A stretch of 64,000 nucleotides of DNA, from positions 117,622,309 to 117,686,308 of the forward strand of contig JAUMIR010000002.1 in the NCBI GenBank assembly GCA_030847615.1, in the 5' to 3' direction. The stretch is from Gambelia wislizenii (taxonomy: Eukaryota > Chordata > Lepidosauria > Squamata > Crotaphytidae). The translations under genes were made by a program, and so were the position numbers. Numbering within the stretch: position 1 is the stretch's first letter; the number at the start of each line of letters is the position of its first letter. The notes under the pieces were generated by a model, which was not told where the DNA came from, made no database searches, and saw nothing but the letters and a program-made list of their open reading frames with translations. Below, in pieces: positions 44,529 through 55,217 of the stretch.

Positions 44529-45667
44529 CTAAAAAGGAAAGGGTTTTTTTATAAGGCAGTCAGCTGAGTGGTGGAAGAAGGAATGAGAAGAGGCCTTGAA
44601 GTTTCTTGTTTCAGACTCCATTTGGCATCCCTATCATTTTCACATTTTAGCATTCTCCCATTTGCCAAAGGAGATCTAAGTATCTGGATCTGCTCAAGGA
44701 GAAACATAGCAGAGACCTAACAATGCTTTTTTTTTTTAAAGGCCACCTCAGCTATGGTCTCTGCAATGTTTCCATGGCAAACACAAATAACCTTCTGCCA
44801 CGATATGCATCTGATTGCTCTACATGCCTAGCACATCCTCTGTAAAGAGCAAAGTGAAGCACAACCCACAGCTTGGGCCCTTTTATGCCAGCATGAATTC
44901 CCTCTTAATTAATTTTAATTTGCAGCTCACCTTTAAAGTAAACATTTCTTCTCAGGCTCCTACCTGGAGACCCAGGGAAGCTCTCTTCCTGAATACCATG
45001 TGGGTAATTAATCACAACAAAGGAATGGGCATGCATTCCATAACATTGGCAGTGGGAGGTGGTCTGTACCATCTTACAAATGTCCAAAAAGGACTACAGT
45101 ATAATCCTCTCCTGTTTTGGGACTCTAGTCCCAGAAGGGTTACTCTGTTTTCCATTATACAAAATATTATGCAGAGAGAGACCAGTTTTCGGCTTCCTCC
45201 ACCATCTTAGCAGAGACTGTATGATACAGGAAGATGTAACAGGCAGAAATCCAACAGGTGCTGCCTTTCTTAGCATGAATGAACAATATAATCTATTCAT
45301 TACCTACTGTAACAAAATAAGGTAGGCACATAAAGAGAGGACAAGTAATTAAAACAGCTAAATTGCTTCTAATGATTTAACACATATTGATTTTCTCTGT
45401 CTTTTTGCTGTGCTAATGAACGAAGCTCCTTTTTCTCTGACTCACTTGTCCACGTGGAAATTCAGTGCAACTTCAGTTTTCTGTAGGCTTAGCTAGAAAC
45501 CCAAATGAGAAGAAATCTGGGAGCAGGCAGGGACCCTGGTGTTTGTCTCCTTATAGATAAAACATTGGAATGAATAGTGAAGAATCTTTCCACTAACACC
45601 CACGAGTTCAAAACAGTGTCTTGAACTGTATTCAATATTCTGACAACAAACATGCTGGATAGCAAGG
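44529..45667. other. non-coding, repeat-poor
   Basis: No recognised transposon. If 44270-44528 is a last exon, this would be its upstream intron. The AT-rich words CTTAATTAATTTTAATTTGC near 44904 could be part of a conserved element, but this is only an impression. Confidence 0.35.
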
Positions 45668-45725
45668 GAGTATTTATTTATTTATTGAAAGCATTTGTAA
45701 CCTGCTTTGCTGCTGGAAAGGCTCC
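45668..45725 (-). mobile_element. L2-like LINE 3' tail scrap
   Basis: TATTTATTTATTGAAAGC followed by AACCTGCTTTGC, the complement of an L2-like tail. Small and diverged. Confidence 0.4.
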
Positions 45726-46011
45726 CAGATCAACTGACAGATCAATAGGAACAAGGGAGACTTCCACCCACAAGCGTATCATCTGAAAAAGGAAAAAAAA
45801 AAACGCACAACAAAAATGAAGGGGAAAAGGAGAAGGAAGGCAAAAGAAAATGAGAAATCTTTGCATCAGTCTGAAATGTTATATGGTTCCTATAGACTGG
45901 AATCCTATGGGTGACCTATGCTGGCATTTGTGTTGCCAGGTTTTCAAAATAGCAGTAAGAGACAGTCAAAATTCCTGACATGTGGGGCTGATAGTCAGAA
46001 AGTATGTATGT

Positions 46012-46130
46012 ATGCATTTCATTTATATGCCACCTTTCTCTCCAAGTGGGACACAAGGCAGCTTCCAAAAATCATCAGTTAAAATCATTACCATAAAACA
46101 ATTGTTAATAGGAAGTAGCTATTAACAAAT
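46012..46130 (-). mobile_element. L2-like LINE 3' tail
   Basis: CATTTATATGCCACCTTTCT and GTGGGACACAAGGCAGCTT are the complement of the tail seen at 7690-7735. Confidence 0.6.
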
Positions 46131-46179
46131 ACAGTATGTATTCTATCTAAATGCTAAATGAAAGTATTGATTTCGGTAT

Positions 46180-46345
46180 AGAGAGACCCAGCATGGTGTA
46201 GTGGTTTGAGCATTGGACTACAACTCTGAAGATGAGAGGAAGGCAAAGGCAAACCCACTCTGAACAAGAAAACTCCGTGATAGGTTTGCCTTAGGGTCAC
46301 CTTACATTGGAAATGACTTGAAGGCATAGAACAACAAACAACAAA
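46180..46345 (+). mobile_element. tRNA-derived SINE, internally deleted
   Basis: Head CCCAGCATGGTGTAGTGGTT and tail GAAGGCATAGAACAACAAAC are present, but about 60 bp including the B-box are missing between ACAACTCTGA and AGATGAGAGG. Confidence 0.8.
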
Positions 46346-46357
46346 GCTAGCCATGTT

Positions 46358-46666
46358 TTCTCTCTCTCTCTCTCTCTGGCTTTTCTTTGCAAACGAAGAT
46401 CCAGGAAGGACTCATCCCATGCTTTCTACAAGCACGCTGATGACTAAAAAGGCCAACCTGAGATAAATAAGTCCAGTTGCAGAAAGCACAACAGAAGATC
46501 TCCTTGGGTGATGTTTCCGGGTTGTGATTCTTTCTGCGTTGTCGTTTCTCTTCAAGACTTGTTCGGTGTGAGTTCTCAAATAAAGCTGCAGCATTGTGGA
46601 TAGCGCGCCTCCATGCCTCCTGATGTGAAGCCAGGGTGGACCATTGTTGGTGATCAATTTGGCCAA
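46358..46666 (-). pseudogene. RTE-like LINE 3' fragment (copy C, minus arm)
   Basis: The minus-strand frame reads GQIDHQQWSTLASHQEAWRR to the finger CCAFCNWTYLSQVGLFSHQR and SPS, then the same 3' end as copy A (GAAAAGCCAGAGAGA) extended into a (GA)n run. It faces a second fragment on the plus strand (46667-47122), giving a head-to-head inverted pair. Confidence 0.9.
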
Positions 46667-47122
46667 GCCTTACTTTGTGACGAATGTTGCTGTCCTTGAG
46701 CAAGCAAAGATCACCAGCACTGAGGCCATGATATTGAGAACACAGCTGCGCTGGGCAGGGCACATTTCTAGGATGGAGGACCATTGCCTCCCAAAAATAG
46801 TACTCTACAGTGAACTCGCCATGGGTCAGCGTAAGAGGGGTGCTCCAAAAAAGCGATACAAGGACTCCCTGAAACAACATTCAGGCTTGGCCAAATTGAT
46901 CACCAACAATGGTCCCCCCTGGCCTCACATCGGGAGGCATGGAGACACTATCCACAATGCTGCAGCCTTATTTGAGAACTCACGCCGAACAAGTCTTGAA
47001 GAGAAACGACAGCGCAGAAAGAATGACAACCCGGAAACATCACCCAAGGAGACCTTCTGCTGTGCTTTCTGCAACCGGACTTGTTTATCTCGGATTGGCC
47101 TTTTTAGTCATCAGCGTGCTTT
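46667..47122 (+). pseudogene. RTE-like LINE C-terminal fragment (copy C, plus arm)
   Basis: Reads VTNVAVLEQAKITSTEAMIL, QLRWAGHISRMEDHCLPKI, GQRKRGAPKKRYKDSLKQH, then frameshifts through the region covered by the minus arm and ends in CCAFCNRTCLSRIGLFSHQR. Its last part overlaps the minus arm's content by about 240 bp, so the two arms can pair. It is cut at 47122 just before the end of the ORF. Confidence 0.88.
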
Positions 47123-47480
47123 AGTCATCTGAATTCCTATTAGTAATAACTATCCCCAAGTACCTTACTTTTTTTACTATAACAAACTGTGATTTTTCCC
47201 TTAATTCTTGTTCTTCCATCTTACTTATATTTTTTGTTATTAAGGCAGTTTTTTCTTTATTCATTTTAAATCCAGCCAGTTGTCCAAATTCCTCTATTAT
47301 ACCTATCACTTTTTTTATACTACTATTAGGGTTGTCTAAGAATAGCACCAGGTCATCTTGAAATGCCTTTTGTTTAAATTCATGATTCATCCCTTGGACC
47401 CCGGATCTCTGGATCCAAATTTATTTTTTTAATCAAGACCTCTAATGTTATAATAAAAAGTAAAGGAGAAAGGGTTATGA
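47123..47480 (-). pseudogene. L1 reverse transcriptase fragment, inverted
   Basis: The minus-strand translation contains AFQDDLVLFLDNP (active-site box with FADD changed to FQDD) and FGQLAGFKMNKEKTALITK, preceded upstream by a PFSPLLFI-like block. Closest in type to the L1 at 4215-7298. Confidence 0.85.
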
Positions 47481-47663
47481 TTATGATAATATAAATATCT
47501 TATGCAGCAGCTAGGAACCTATTATGTTTATATGTGTTTTTAATTGAGGAATTGTAGCTAGCAAATGTTTTGTCTAACTTTATTTTGTTTTGTATGTGTT
47601 AATTTTGTTCAGTTTCATTTTTGTATTGTCTTGAGTGTCTGAATAAATAGATTTTTAAAAAAA
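47481..47663 (+). mobile_element. probable L1 3' UTR with poly(A), sense
   Basis: AT/GT-rich, ends GTGTCTGAATAAATAGATTT and an A-run at about 47656-47662. Directly abuts the inverted L1 RT fragment. Together they look like one 5'-inverted insertion with internal loss. Assigning this part to L1 is by position and tail. Confidence 0.45.
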
Positions 47664-49397
47664 TGTGTCTTATATGTCTATAATTATCATCCAATATGAA
47701 TAAAGATAAAGTTATAGTAGCATCCAATTGGGTGGCATCTAATTGTTCTGGGCCAAGTTGGGCCCTAGAGAGCCTCGGGTGGAGGGGGGGACCCCACCAG
47801 CATTGGTAACCCAGTCTTCCTTCAGACTATGAGAGTGCTGCTGGAAGTTGGCTTTACTAGCAGAAGGTGGGAGAGCCTTCTGATGCCTGGTGGGAGTTTG
47901 TCAGCTTCTTGCAGGCGCGGCTGTAGCCAAAAGGTGGTAAAGACAGCTATGTGTACAGATCAGAGTTTCTCAGTGTCTGCTGCCACCTTCTCTGTTTGTC
48001 ACAGGACAGCTGCAACTGATGGCCAGCTAATAAAACCACCACCAGCAGCTAGTTCCTGACAATCTAACAGTTAACATGGATGAAATATCAAATGGGATAA
48101 TGGACTCTTTTCAGGGGTGTGTGTGTGTGTGTGGATGCACTCTTAGATTTGAGTTTATAATTAAACCTTATCATGCATTTCTAAGGAGCAGTTCTCAGAT
48201 TTGCCAGCAAACACAAGTCCCGCTGGAGCAGCTGCTGCCTTTTTCAGATGAGTAGAATATGCTTAGGAACATCTAAAAATGATTACATCAATTGAACTGT
48301 CCTTTGCAGCCCCTTTCGCTCCATAAAACCATTGCAGAAAATTGTTCTTTGAAGCAGCGTTTGGGTAACCTTTCTTCCTTCACTGCTTGGATTTTAAGCA
48401 AGACAGAAATAATATTTCAGCAGGCAGCACACTTGGTTAGAGAGGCATGTAATATTCGGGGCAGAGTGGGGAGCTGCCTGTGTGCCACATGAGCATCATC
48501 TCTGTGGCCTACGGGTTCTTCATGCTTTCTAAACATGGGTTTGACAACTCCTGGAGCTGTCCAGGAATGACACAACAGCACAACACAATGTGGCATGTGA
48601 CAGAAGGCTGCAACTATTCATGGGTTCTCTGTTAGAGACAATAGCAGCAACCCATACCTCTTCTGTCCTATCATGAAATAAAGGCCAAGCTTCCACAGGC
48701 AGTGGAAGCCTGTGGAAGCACTTCATGCTAACTGGCGCCCAGCTGAGGCCCCCTTTTACCCTCACTCACCTCCCATTCCTGCTGATTTAGTTTGACCTTT
48801 AGTGGAGAAAGCAGAGATGCTAAAGGAAGACTGTGCTATGATCAAATGGGAGAGCTGGGCAGGAGAAGGCAGGCTGAGAGGCCAGCAGCTTTCAGCCCTA
48901 ACAAAGGCTGCTACAAATCCCAAACAATGTGGATACATAGGTAGGGTGTTTTGTGGTTTGTTTTTTTAGGGAAAGGCTTGATAGTGTCAATTATACCTTA
49001 AGGCAGTGGCAATATTTTAGTAGGGGAATAAATCTACTCTGGGATTTAGACTGAACTTTAAGGTAGATAGCCAAAATGCTGAACCTATATTTGGGGCAGG
49101 AGGGTTGAGTTCGTTGACTTGGATAGCCCTTTTAAAGTTCAAAGCCAAACCTGGAATGGATTTTCCATACACTAGGAATGGCCATCCACCTTGGCAAAGC
49201 CTTTCCATGGAGGTGGGATTGTGTCCTCTGGTGAGGCAAAAGGCTATGATGATGGCAGCAGTTCTGCTGGCAAGGTCTCCTTAGTTAGTCAGTTTTTTGC
49301 TGAGGAGCCAGACTAAATGTGCCAAGCAGCTACTGGGCAGCAGCAGTAGTGGGGGTGGGTGGGTGACACTGGTGGAAGACATCTCAGAGACAACACA
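47664..49397. other. no recognised gene
   Basis: About 1.7 kb non-coding with a short (GT)n at about 48118-48132. Open frames at 48529-48765 and 49017-49208 (minus) show no known motif. Confidence 0.4.
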
Positions 49398-49575
49398 GTG
49401 GAACTTGGTTCAAAATTCCAAATTAAAGATCTGGCTGAAGTACAACAATATTTGGGTGGGAACATCAAAAGACTTGAAGATGGTAGTTTTCTGATGAACC
49501 AAAAGCAGAAAATAGCCGAATTATTGTCTGATTGTAACATGTCTGAATACAAAAGTGCCCCCCAACGCCCATGGT
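49398..49575 (+). pseudogene. Ty1/copia retrotransposon reverse transcriptase fragment
   Basis: KFQIKDLAEVQQYLGGNIKR followed by EDGSFLMNQKQKIAELLSDC and NMSEYKSAPQ matches the block after the YVDD box in copia pol (F.MKDLGEV..YLG.......DG....NQ..YI..LL). About 59 codons are open, with no other copia domain or LTR visible nearby. Copia elements are scarce in amniotes, so even a fragment is notable. Confidence 0.75.
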
Positions 49576-49881
49576 GACTGATTTCCCCACTATCTTTGTT
49601 AAAGTTTTATAACAATGTACAAACTATAAAATATAACATGACAAGATGTTATCTCTCTTTACAGAACATAGTGCAGACAATTTTGCACATTGTTGGTCAA
49701 GGGTTACCAGCAATATTTAAGTGTCAATTGAATCTTTCATAAATGAACTTCATGAGTCTATTTGGTCCGTCTTTGATCTGTCTATTACCTCTTCTTCCAG
49801 TGTGTCTCGTCAAAGTGACCTTTGTGATGGAGGAAGCGGGAATTTGGGCACTTGGTTGTTTACGTAGTCAATAAATCTAAG
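49576..49881. other. no recognised feature
   Basis: AT-rich interval between the copia scrap and the CR1 end. It could be more of the copia element or an old 3' UTR; nothing supported. Confidence 0.3.
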
Positions 49882-50215
49882 TGTCACGTTGAGGATGGAG
49901 CAGGCTTGTTTTCTGCTGCTCCAGAGACTGGAACATGGAGCAATGGATGCAAGCTCCAGGAACAGAGATTCCACCTCGACATTAGCAGGAACTTTTTGAC
50001 AGTAAGAACTGTTTGGCAGTGGAACACACTCCCTCGGAGCGTGGTGGGGTCTCCTTCCTTGGAGATCTTTAAACAGAGGCTGGATTGCCATCTGTCAGGG
50101 ATGCTTTGATCAAGATTTCCTGCGTGGCAGGGGGTTGGACTGGATGGCCCTCGTGGTCTCTTCCAACTCTACAATTCTGTGATTCTGTGATTCTGTGATT
50201 CTGTGATTCTGTGAA
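49882..50215 (+). mobile_element. CR1 LINE 3' end, strongly 5'-truncated
   Basis: Starts at GTCACGTTGAGGATGGAGC, keeps the open C-terminal frame (VRTVWQWNTLPRSVVGSPS; FKQRLDCHLSGML) and ends in five ATTCTGTG octamers. Nearly identical over its length to 39487-39790, so the two are of the same young subfamily. Confidence 0.93.
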
Positions 50216-50334
50216 CACTTGTTAGAACTGTGCAGAAGGAGGCACGGTAACCCCTTTTGAATGTTTTTTCCCATGAAAACCCTATGATTAGACAATCCAA
50301 ATTGAAACAAGAGATAGTGTTGGAAAATGAGACT

Positions 50335-50790
50335 CCTAAGTTGGAAGGCTTAGAGGGGTATAACCTATTTCAGAAAAATAGACCAAACAGGAAGGGTGGT
50401 GGAGTAGCATTATACGTTAAGGATGTGCATACCTGTGAACAGATCCATGACTTAAATCCTGGGAGCCAGGTTGAGAGCATCTGGGTAAACATTAAGGGGG
50501 AGAGAAACAGCAGGGATGTCATTGTGGGGGTCTACTACAGAACTCCAAGCCAAACCAAGGACTTGGATGATGCCTTCCTGGAACAGATGACCACACATTC
50601 AGAAAGGAGAGATGTAGTAGTAATGGGGGATTTCAACTATCCTGATGTTTGTTGGAAGTCCAACTCTGCCAAAGAATTTAAGGTCCAACAAATTCCTCAT
50701 TTGCCTTGCAGACAATTTCATTGTCCAGAAGCTGGAAGAGGCAACAAGGGGATCAGCTATTATAGGTCTGATCCTAACCAATGAGGGTGA
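50335..50790 (+). pseudogene. CR1 endonuclease domain, partial
   Basis: Motifs in order: LEGYNLFQKNRPNRKGGGVA, LYVKDVHT, IVGVYYRTPSQ and [19 protein letters not shown] (catalytic GDFN). It breaks into another frame near 50680 and is cut by the transposon at 50796. Its continuation resumes as ELVGS...ESDHVLL at about 51608. Confidence 0.88.
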
Positions 50791-50795
50791 CCTGG

Positions 50796-51590
50796 GAGAT
50801 TATCAGACCAGCCTAATAAACTGGGTCAGGGATGCCACAGTATAGTGAAAGGATTTCCCTTTCAGACACCGCTATCCCTGTCTGGTTCTGCTCCTGTTCT
50901 GCTCCAGTGCTGCCCCTGGTTTTTTTCATTCACGGCTTAAGCTATTCATAGATCCGTTGTTCCGTTTCTGTAACAGAATGGTGGGCACGTGAAAAGGTAC
51001 CCGCTATGCTGGTGCGATGTCAGCGTTAGTGGGAGGTCCGGAGAGTCAAAACACTTCTGGATGCCTCCCTTATGACACACCTCCGCTGCTGCCCAGATCG
51101 CCCCCATTGCCCCTTGATCTCTCCCCTGATCACTGCCAGATCACCTCCCCTCGCCACCCCCTATTGCCACCAGATCACTCCAATGGCCCCCCGATGCTGC
51201 CAGATCACCCCACTTGCCACCCCCGAACACCACCAGATCACCCGCCGATGGCTCTCCTCGCCACCCCCAATCACCGTCAGATCGCCCCCTGATTGCTGCC
51301 AGATCACCCCCAAATTGCTCCCCTGATCACCACCAGATTACCCTCATGCCCCCCCAATTGCCCCTTGATCACCCCCACATCATCCCCAGCCTCTCCCGTT
51401 AAATCTCCAGCTCTCCTCTTCTTGCAAGAGCAGCAGCCAGGATTACAAACCAGGAAGCTCTAGAGCTCCTTTCACTTCCTGGGCTGCCCGGCACAACTGT
51501 GATTAAGGTAAGTGTGAAACTTTTTGTTCTTATGCTGGGACAGGGTCAGGAGAGGACAGAACACTTTTTTTGTTCCCATCTGATAATCTT
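50796..51590. mobile_element. TIR transposon, long form of the GAGATT family (E5), 795 bp
   Basis: Left end GAGATTATCAGACCAGCC, right end complement AAGATTATCAGATGGG. It is flanked by a perfect 5-bp duplication CCTGG (50791-50795 and 51591-51595), and removing it restores CR1 coding continuity. Shared interior words with E3: GTTCCGTTTCTGTAACAG and CAGCGTTAGTGGGAGGTCC. The centre is expanded by a minisatellite (51070-51415). Confidence 0.93.
51070..51415. repeat. C-rich minisatellite inside E5
   Basis: A degenerate tandem array of units resembling GATCACCCCC and CCACCAGATCACC, about 20-25 bp apart, for roughly 345 bp. It is absent from the sibling elements at 20865 and 27701, so it arose in this copy or its lineage. 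Confidence 0.8.
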
Positions 51591-52029
51591 CCTGGTTAAT
51601 AGTGCGGAATTGGTGGGATCCTGAGAGGAGAGTGACCATGTTCTCCTGTAGTTTCTTATACAGAGGAAAGGGGAAGCCCAGCATAGTCAAATATGCATTC
51701 TAGACTTTAAGAAAGCTGATTTCAGAAAACTTAGGGAATTACTGGGGGTGATCCAATGGTTAGGAATACTAAAAGATAAAGGATTTCATGAAGGATGGGA
51801 GTTTCTAAAAAGTAAGATATTGAAGGCACAACTTCAGACAGTTCCAGTGAGGAGGAAAAAGAGGAGGTGTCTAAAAAAAACCCAGGATGAATGTCAAAAG
51901 AACTTTCAACTGACCTAAAACTTTAAAAGGACATGTACAAGAATTGGAAAAAGGGGGAAATCACCAAAGAAGAATCCAAACAAACAGCCAGCTCATGTAG
52001 GGGGGAAAGTCAGAAAAGCTAAAGCACAG

Positions 52030-52705
52030 ATGGAACTCAGGCTTGCTAGAGAGGTTAAAAACAAGAAAAAGGGTTTTTTTGGTTATGTCCATAGCAAAAG
52101 GAAGAACAAGGAAATGGTATGGCTGCTGTGTGGAGAAGATGGCAGAAGGCAAACAGGGGACAAAGAAAGGGCAAAACTACTTGACACCTTTGCTTCAGTC
52201 TTCTCCCAAAGGGGGAACAGTGCTCAACGGGGAAAATGGAGCATATGATGCAGTAGGGGAAATACAGCACAGAATTGGTAAAGGGGTAGTTCAGGAATAC
52301 CTGGCCAGTATAAATGAGTTTAAGTCTCCAGGGACAGATGAACTTCATCCAAGGGTATCAAAAGAACTGGCAGAAGTAATCTCAGAACCACTGTCAATAA
52401 TCTTTGAGAACTCCTGGAGAACAGGAGAAGTCCTAGCAGACTGGAGGAGGGCAAATGTTGTCCCCATCTTCAAAAAGGGGAAAAAAGAGGATCCCAACAA
52501 TTATCATCCAGTCAGCCTGACATCAATACTAGGAAAGATTCTGGAGCAGATCATTAAAAAGACAGTGTGTGAGCACTTAGAACGGAATGCCGTGATCACT
52601 AAAAGTCAACATGGATTTCTCAAAAGCAAGTCGTGCCAGACTAATCTTATCTCTTTTTTTGATAGAGTTACAAATTTGATGATGAAGGGAATGCAGTGGA
52701 TGTAG
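52030..52705 (+). pseudogene. CR1 ORF2 linker and reverse transcriptase N-terminus
   Basis: Two frames cover KKKGFFGYVHSKRKNKE, then FKSPGTDELHPRVSKELAEV, DWRRANVVPIFKKGKKEDPN, NYHPVSLTSILGKILEQI and SQHGFLKSKSCQTNLISFFD. A frameshift near 52690 leads to motif A, VYLDFSKAFDKVPHDIL. Typical CR1 reverse transcriptase. Confidence 0.92.
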
Positions 52706-53770
52706 TGTATCTTGATTTCAGTAAGGCTTTTGACAAGGTCCCCCATGATATTCTTGCAAAAAAGTTAGTAACCTGTGGGCTAGACAATGCAACTATTAGG
52801 TCGATTTGTAATTGGTTGACTGACTGAACCCAAAGGGTAGTCACCAATGGCTCCTCTTCATCCTGGAGAGAAGTGACCAGCGGGGTGCCACAGGATTCTG
52901 TCCTGGGCCCAGTGCTATTCAACATCTTTATCAATGACTTGGATGAGGGAATAGAGGGCATGCTTATCAAGTTTGCAGATGGCACCAAATTAGGAGGGGT
53001 AGCTAATACTCCAGAGGATAGGATCAGAATCCAAAACGACCTTAACAGATTAGAAAGCTGGGCCAAAACTAACAAAATGAATTTCTACAGGGAGAAATGT
53101 AGGTTATGACACTTGGGCAGTAAAAATGCACAGATATAGGATGGGTGACACCTGGCTTGATGGCAGTACATGCGAAAGGGATCTAGGAGTCTTAGTGGGC
53201 CACAAGCTGAACATGAGTCAGCAGTGTGATGCAGCAGCTAAAAAAGCCAATGCGCTTCTAGGCTGCACTAATAGGAGTATAGTGTCTAGATCAAGGGAAG
53301 TAACAGTGCCACTGTATTCTGCTTTGGTCAGACCTCACCTGGAATACTGTGTCCAGTTCTGGGCACCACAATTCAAGAAGGATATTGACAAACTGGAGCA
53401 AGTCCAGAGGAGGGCAACCAGGATGGTGGGAGATCTGGAGGCCATGGCCTAAGAGGAGTGGCTTAGGGTGCTGGGCATGTTTAGTCTGGAGAAGAGAAGG
53501 TTCAGAGGGGACATGATAGCCATGTTTAAATATTTGAAGGGATGTCGTACTGAGGATGGAGCAAGCTTGTTTTCTGCTGCTCTGGAGACTAGGACACGGA
53601 GCAATGGGTTCACACTACAAGAAAAGAGATTCCACCTAAACATTAGGAAGAACTTCCTGAAAGTAACAGCTGTTTGGAAGTGGAATACACTGCCTTGTAG
53701 TGTGGTTGAGTCTCCTTTTTTGGAGGTTTTTAAACAGAGGCTGGATGGCCATGTGTCAGGAATGATTTGA
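52700..53770 (+). pseudogene. CR1 reverse transcriptase palm, thumb and C-terminus
   Basis: Motif A VYLDFSKAFDKVP (near 52707-52745), motif [21 protein letters not shown], active-site box [17 protein letters not shown] (FADG, second aspartate lost), [20 protein letters not shown] and the C-terminal FKQRLDGHVSGMI. Stops at about 52826, 53107, 53450 and frameshifts make it inactive. Confidence 0.92.
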
Positions 53771-54236
53771 TTGTGTATTCCTGCATGGCAGAGGGTTGGA
53801 CTGGATGGCCCTTGTGGTCTCTTCCAACTCTATGGTTCTATGATTCTGAGGCACTCGGCCAGCTACTGGGAAAGAGCAGAGGACAAGTATGAGTCCTCAA
53901 CTATACTCAAGCTGTACATCTAGCTGTTGTCATGCTCAGAGGTGAAAGGAATATCTGAAGCTACACAATGTATGTAGTAGGATAACGAAATGTGAGAAAC
54001 ATGAATCAAGAAAGCTTGAAATCATAATACAAGAAATGGAATACATAGCCATACTTGCTGTGAGTGAGCTAAAATGGATAGGTATTAGACATTTTCAATC
54101 AGATAATCATGCAGTGTTTTACTCTAGGAATGACAATAAAAACAAAACAGGATGGCATTAATAGTGAGGCAAGATGTAGCAAAAGCAGTCAAAGTGAAGT
54201 CTGACTGAATAGTATCAATAAGACTCCAGGAAAAAA

Positions 54237-54239
54237 AAA

Positions 54240-54275
<36 letters not shown>

Positions 54276-54290
54276 CATCCCATCCATGAT
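54237..54290. repeat. (ATCT)n microsatellite
   Basis: About ten ATCT units, then ATCC, inside the BovB-like endonuclease region. Confidence 0.97.
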
Positions 54291-54693
54291 CTGCATTTAT
54301 GCTCCTACCACTGAGGTAGATGAGGAAGAAATTTAAGGATTATATGTTGGAAGCCAAGAGGAAACTGATCATACACCAAAGCAACGAATATTGATAATCA
54401 TAGGCAATGCAAAAGTAGGAAACAGCAGAACCAAATATCATTGGAAAATTTGGTCTAGGATCAGGAAATGAAGCAAGAGAATAACTGCTTGAATTCTATG
54501 AGCTCAACAGTTTATTCACTGCAAACACATTCTTCAGGCAACCAAACAGACAATTTTATACATGGAGGTCACCAGATCGCCAATATAGAAATCAAATAGA
54601 CTACATAATTGGAAGTGGACAGTAGAGAAGCTCGATTCTCACTGCAAAAATAAGACCAGGAGCAGATTGTGGCACAGACCATGAACTGCTAAT

Positions 54694-54930
54694 TATCAGT
54701 CCCAGTTCCAGACATCCTCATCATCCTTGTGTGCTGACTCTGTGCTGCAGCTGCTAGTAAGGTGTCACTTTCCATTGATGGGGAGGTCCCATCAATGAAA
54801 AGTGATGTCTTACTTGTGTCTGCAGCACGGAGTCAGCACATGAGGGTGACAACATTGTCTGAAACCAGGATGCATTCATGGGACAGTAGCACATGTTCCT
54901 CTTGTGTTTCTTGCCACACTTGATAATCTC
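54694..54930. mobile_element. short hairpin element of the GAGATT family (F1)
   Basis: Right end complement GAGATTATCAAGTGTGG; the left end begins TATCAGTCCC and appears to have lost its first few bases. Long complementary arms (CTTGTGTGCTGACTCTGTGC against GCACGGAGTCAGCACATGAG) meet at CATTGATGGGGAGGTCCCATC. Flanks CTAAT and CTAAA fit a 5-bp duplication in the BovB-like host. Confidence 0.75.
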
Positions 54931-55217
54931 CTAAATCTATCATCATGCCAAAACACAACCTGAAGAACATCCCTGTAGAATTTTAAGACCATATAAAAAG
55001 ATTTGCACTATTAAGCCTAACTGACAAGGAACCAGAAGAACTCTGAACTGAAACCAGGAACATTATCAGGGGAAAATAAAAAGACCCAAAAGGAAGAAAA
55101 ATAATAATTGGAGGATAGATGAAACTCTTCAAGTAGTTAAGGACAAATAAGAAGGAAAAGTCAAAGGTGAAAGAAACAGGGTGAGAATTCAGAATACCAC
55201 TGTTCAGCAGCTTTTGT

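Larger units (their letters stand above)
50295..53850 (+). mobile_element. long CR1 LINE, split by a TIR transposon
   Basis: Covers 50295-50795 and 51591-53850 around the inserted element at 50796-51590. It lacks the 5' UTR, ORF1 and the start of the endonuclease. The rest of ORF2 runs to the natural end, followed by a short 3' UTR ending TATGGTTCTATGATTCTG. It is older than the CR1 ends at 39318 and 49882, judging by its many stops and frameshifts. Confidence 0.93.

Noticed and set aside
51017..51402. Proline/histidine-rich frames in three registers
   Set aside because: All come from the C-rich minisatellite inside E5.
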